The position numbers and the translations under genes are program-made. A stretch of DNA of 64,000 nt from Thermoguttaceae bacterium (lineage in GTDB: Bacteria > Planctomycetota > Planctomycetia > Pirellulales > Thermoguttaceae). Shown in pieces: positions 63,291 to 64,000 of the stretch. The notes under the pieces were generated by a model that made no database searches, had not been told where the DNA came from, and saw nothing but the letters and a program-made list of their open reading frames with translations. Position 1 is the first letter of the stretch; each line of letters opens with the position of its first letter. The stretch is from assembly GCA_029975295.1 (NCBI GenBank), contig JARKPK010000008.1, positions 1-64,000 of the forward strand, written 5' to 3'.

Positions 63291-64000
63291 GTGGCGATTT
63301 CTGGTCCAGGCTATTTGCGAGGAAGGGCGGAAGACGAAGTAACGGCCGCCGTGGCCCGCGCCTTGGGCCGCTCGCTGGCCTTGCGGGCGCAGCCGGGCGC
63401 CAAGTTCGTAGTTGGCTCTGATCAGTCGGAGGTCTCCGAGGCGCTGAAGGTTGCGTTCGCCGAGGGCCTGCTCCAGCGACCGCTGGACGTGGTGGACTTG
63501 GGGGTGGTGGCCGCGCCGTTGGTGGCTCACGCACAGCGACGGGTCGATGCGATCGGCGCTGTTTTCGCTGGTGGTGCGAAGCTCTCTAAGGGCCATAGCG
63601 CCCTTGCTTGGCGGTTCGCCGATCAGATGCCGACCCCGGAAGAACTGTTTGCGGCAAGCGCGGCCCAGGGCGATTGCGCCGCGGAGCCGGAGGAGGGCGG
63701 GGGACTCGCGGCTTGCAGTGGGCGATCGACCGCCGCAGAGGGGCGCAAGCCGCGGGCTTTGGATGTCAGCTTCGATTACGTGGCCCATTTGCAATGGCTC
63801 TTCGTTGATGCCATCAACTCGGCCGTTGACGTGGTGGTTGCGGCCGAACAACCGGAATGGACGCGGATTGCCCGCCGCTATCTTCAGGCGGTGTTTCCCT
63901 TGGGCTTGTTCACGGCCGTCGAGCGGGAATCGAGCCGTGCGGGGCGTTCGATTGCCTCTGGGCGAAGCCTGACCGCCGAGTTGGCCGATGGCGTGTATCG
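63291..64000 (+). CDS. phosphohexomutase (PMM/PGM) family protein, 3' end cut; active-site loop atypical
   Basis: The GTG at 63291 has AAGGAGA 9 nt upstream. The first residues MAISGPGYLRGRAEDEV and KFVVGSDQSEVSEALK match the first domain of alpha-D-phosphohexomutases, which interconvert hexose 1- and 6-phosphates. Those enzymes carry a phosphoserine loop of the form TASHNP about here; in this chain the equivalent stretch reads VFAGGAKL, without Ser-His-Asn. A Glu-Pro-rich insert follows (CAAEPEEGGG). The gene runs off the right edge. It may be a non-catalytic or differently acting paralogue. Confidence 0.72.
   Translation, partial: MAISGPGYLRGRAEDEVTAAVARALGRSLALRAQPGAKFVVGSDQSEVSEALKVAFAEGLLQRPLDVVDLGVVAAPLVAHAQRRVDAIGAVFAGGAKLSKGHSALAWRFADQMPTPEELFAASAAQGDCAAEPEEGGGLAACSGRSTAAEGRKPRALDVSFDYVAHLQWLFVDAINSAVDVVVAAEQPEWTRIARRYLQAVFPLGLFTAVERESSRAGRSIASGRSLTAELADGVY

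Overview
The window looks like a chromosome segment of a planctomycete, most likely a Pirellulales-type bacterium. The evidence is the set of families and their order: a MoxR/DUF58/BatA-VWA/amidotransferase-like operon, a TIGR03000-type Cys/Tyr/Pro-rich envelope protein, Tat-exported Gfo/Idh/MocA and aldo/keto reductases, a DUF4962-heparinase-like protein, a very large autotransporter-repeat protein and a hopanoid locus. GC is high, GTG starts are common and intergenic gaps are long. I saw no rRNA, tRNA, insertion sequence, phage gene, CRISPR array or replication origin. Both ends cut a gene.

Layout. 1-6969 (-) is the 5' 2323 codons of a giant beta-repeat surface/secreted protein. 7.0-8.05 kb is non-coding with several hairpins. 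8.05-10.36 kb (+) has two Tat-type exported proteins. 10.5-18.8 kb (-) is a tightly packed operon: zinc-type MDR dehydrogenase, fused enoyl-CoA hydratase/3-hydroxyacyl-CoA dehydrogenase, 2-hydroxyacyl-CoA dehydratase/benzoyl-CoA-reductase-type subunit, its ATP-dependent activase, an MBL-fold hydrolase and a ketoacyl-ACP synthase III, followed by an orphan HELAH protein. The first three junctions overlap by 4 nt (GTGA, ATGA) or are separated by only about 20 nt. 19.1-22.1 kb has a CinA-like/nucleotidyltransferase fusion (+), rsmE (-) and an ExeA-like ATPase (+). 22.9-36.7 kb (+) is the MoxR locus, with a secreted prenyltransferase-like repeat protein, an intrinsic terminator, then BatA-VWA, VWA/amidotransferase-like, membrane protein, 1247-aa coiled-coil protein, MoxR and DUF58. 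36.9-38.9 kb (-) carries a TerB-like protein, a purine nucleoside phosphorylase and a hyper-acidic protein. 39.2-44.6 kb has a Nudix gene (+) and a hopanoid group (-): squalene-hopene cyclase, hpnH and a GT4 glycosyltransferase. 44.9-46.3 kb (-) is rho, with a terminator-like hairpin in its leader. 47.6-63.1 kb is a mixed set of housekeeping and export genes: Gfo/Idh/MocA, TIGR03000, SEDS, secreted Pcm, TIGR03960 radical SAM, DUF4962/heparinase, enolase superfamily, matrixin-like protease and ComEA-like. The right edge cuts a phosphohexomutase-like gene whose phosphoserine loop looks degenerate.

How the genes fit together. The acyl-CoA operon can be read as a complete set of chemistries for moving a beta- or alpha-hydroxyacyl/enoyl-CoA through dehydration, hydration, oxidation and condensation, built around an oxygen-sensitive radical enzyme type. 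Its substrate cannot be read from sequence. The hopanoid genes would make diploptene/hopene and adenosylhopane. The nearby phosphorylase has Asp where inosine/guanosine-type enzymes have Asn, which raises a testable link. The MoxR locus is the familiar planctomycetal AAA+/VWA envelope system of unknown client.

Start sites were chosen by Shine-Dalgarno spacing, signal peptides and overlap with the upstream stop; several are GTG. All functional calls rest on motifs recognised by eye, not on database searches.
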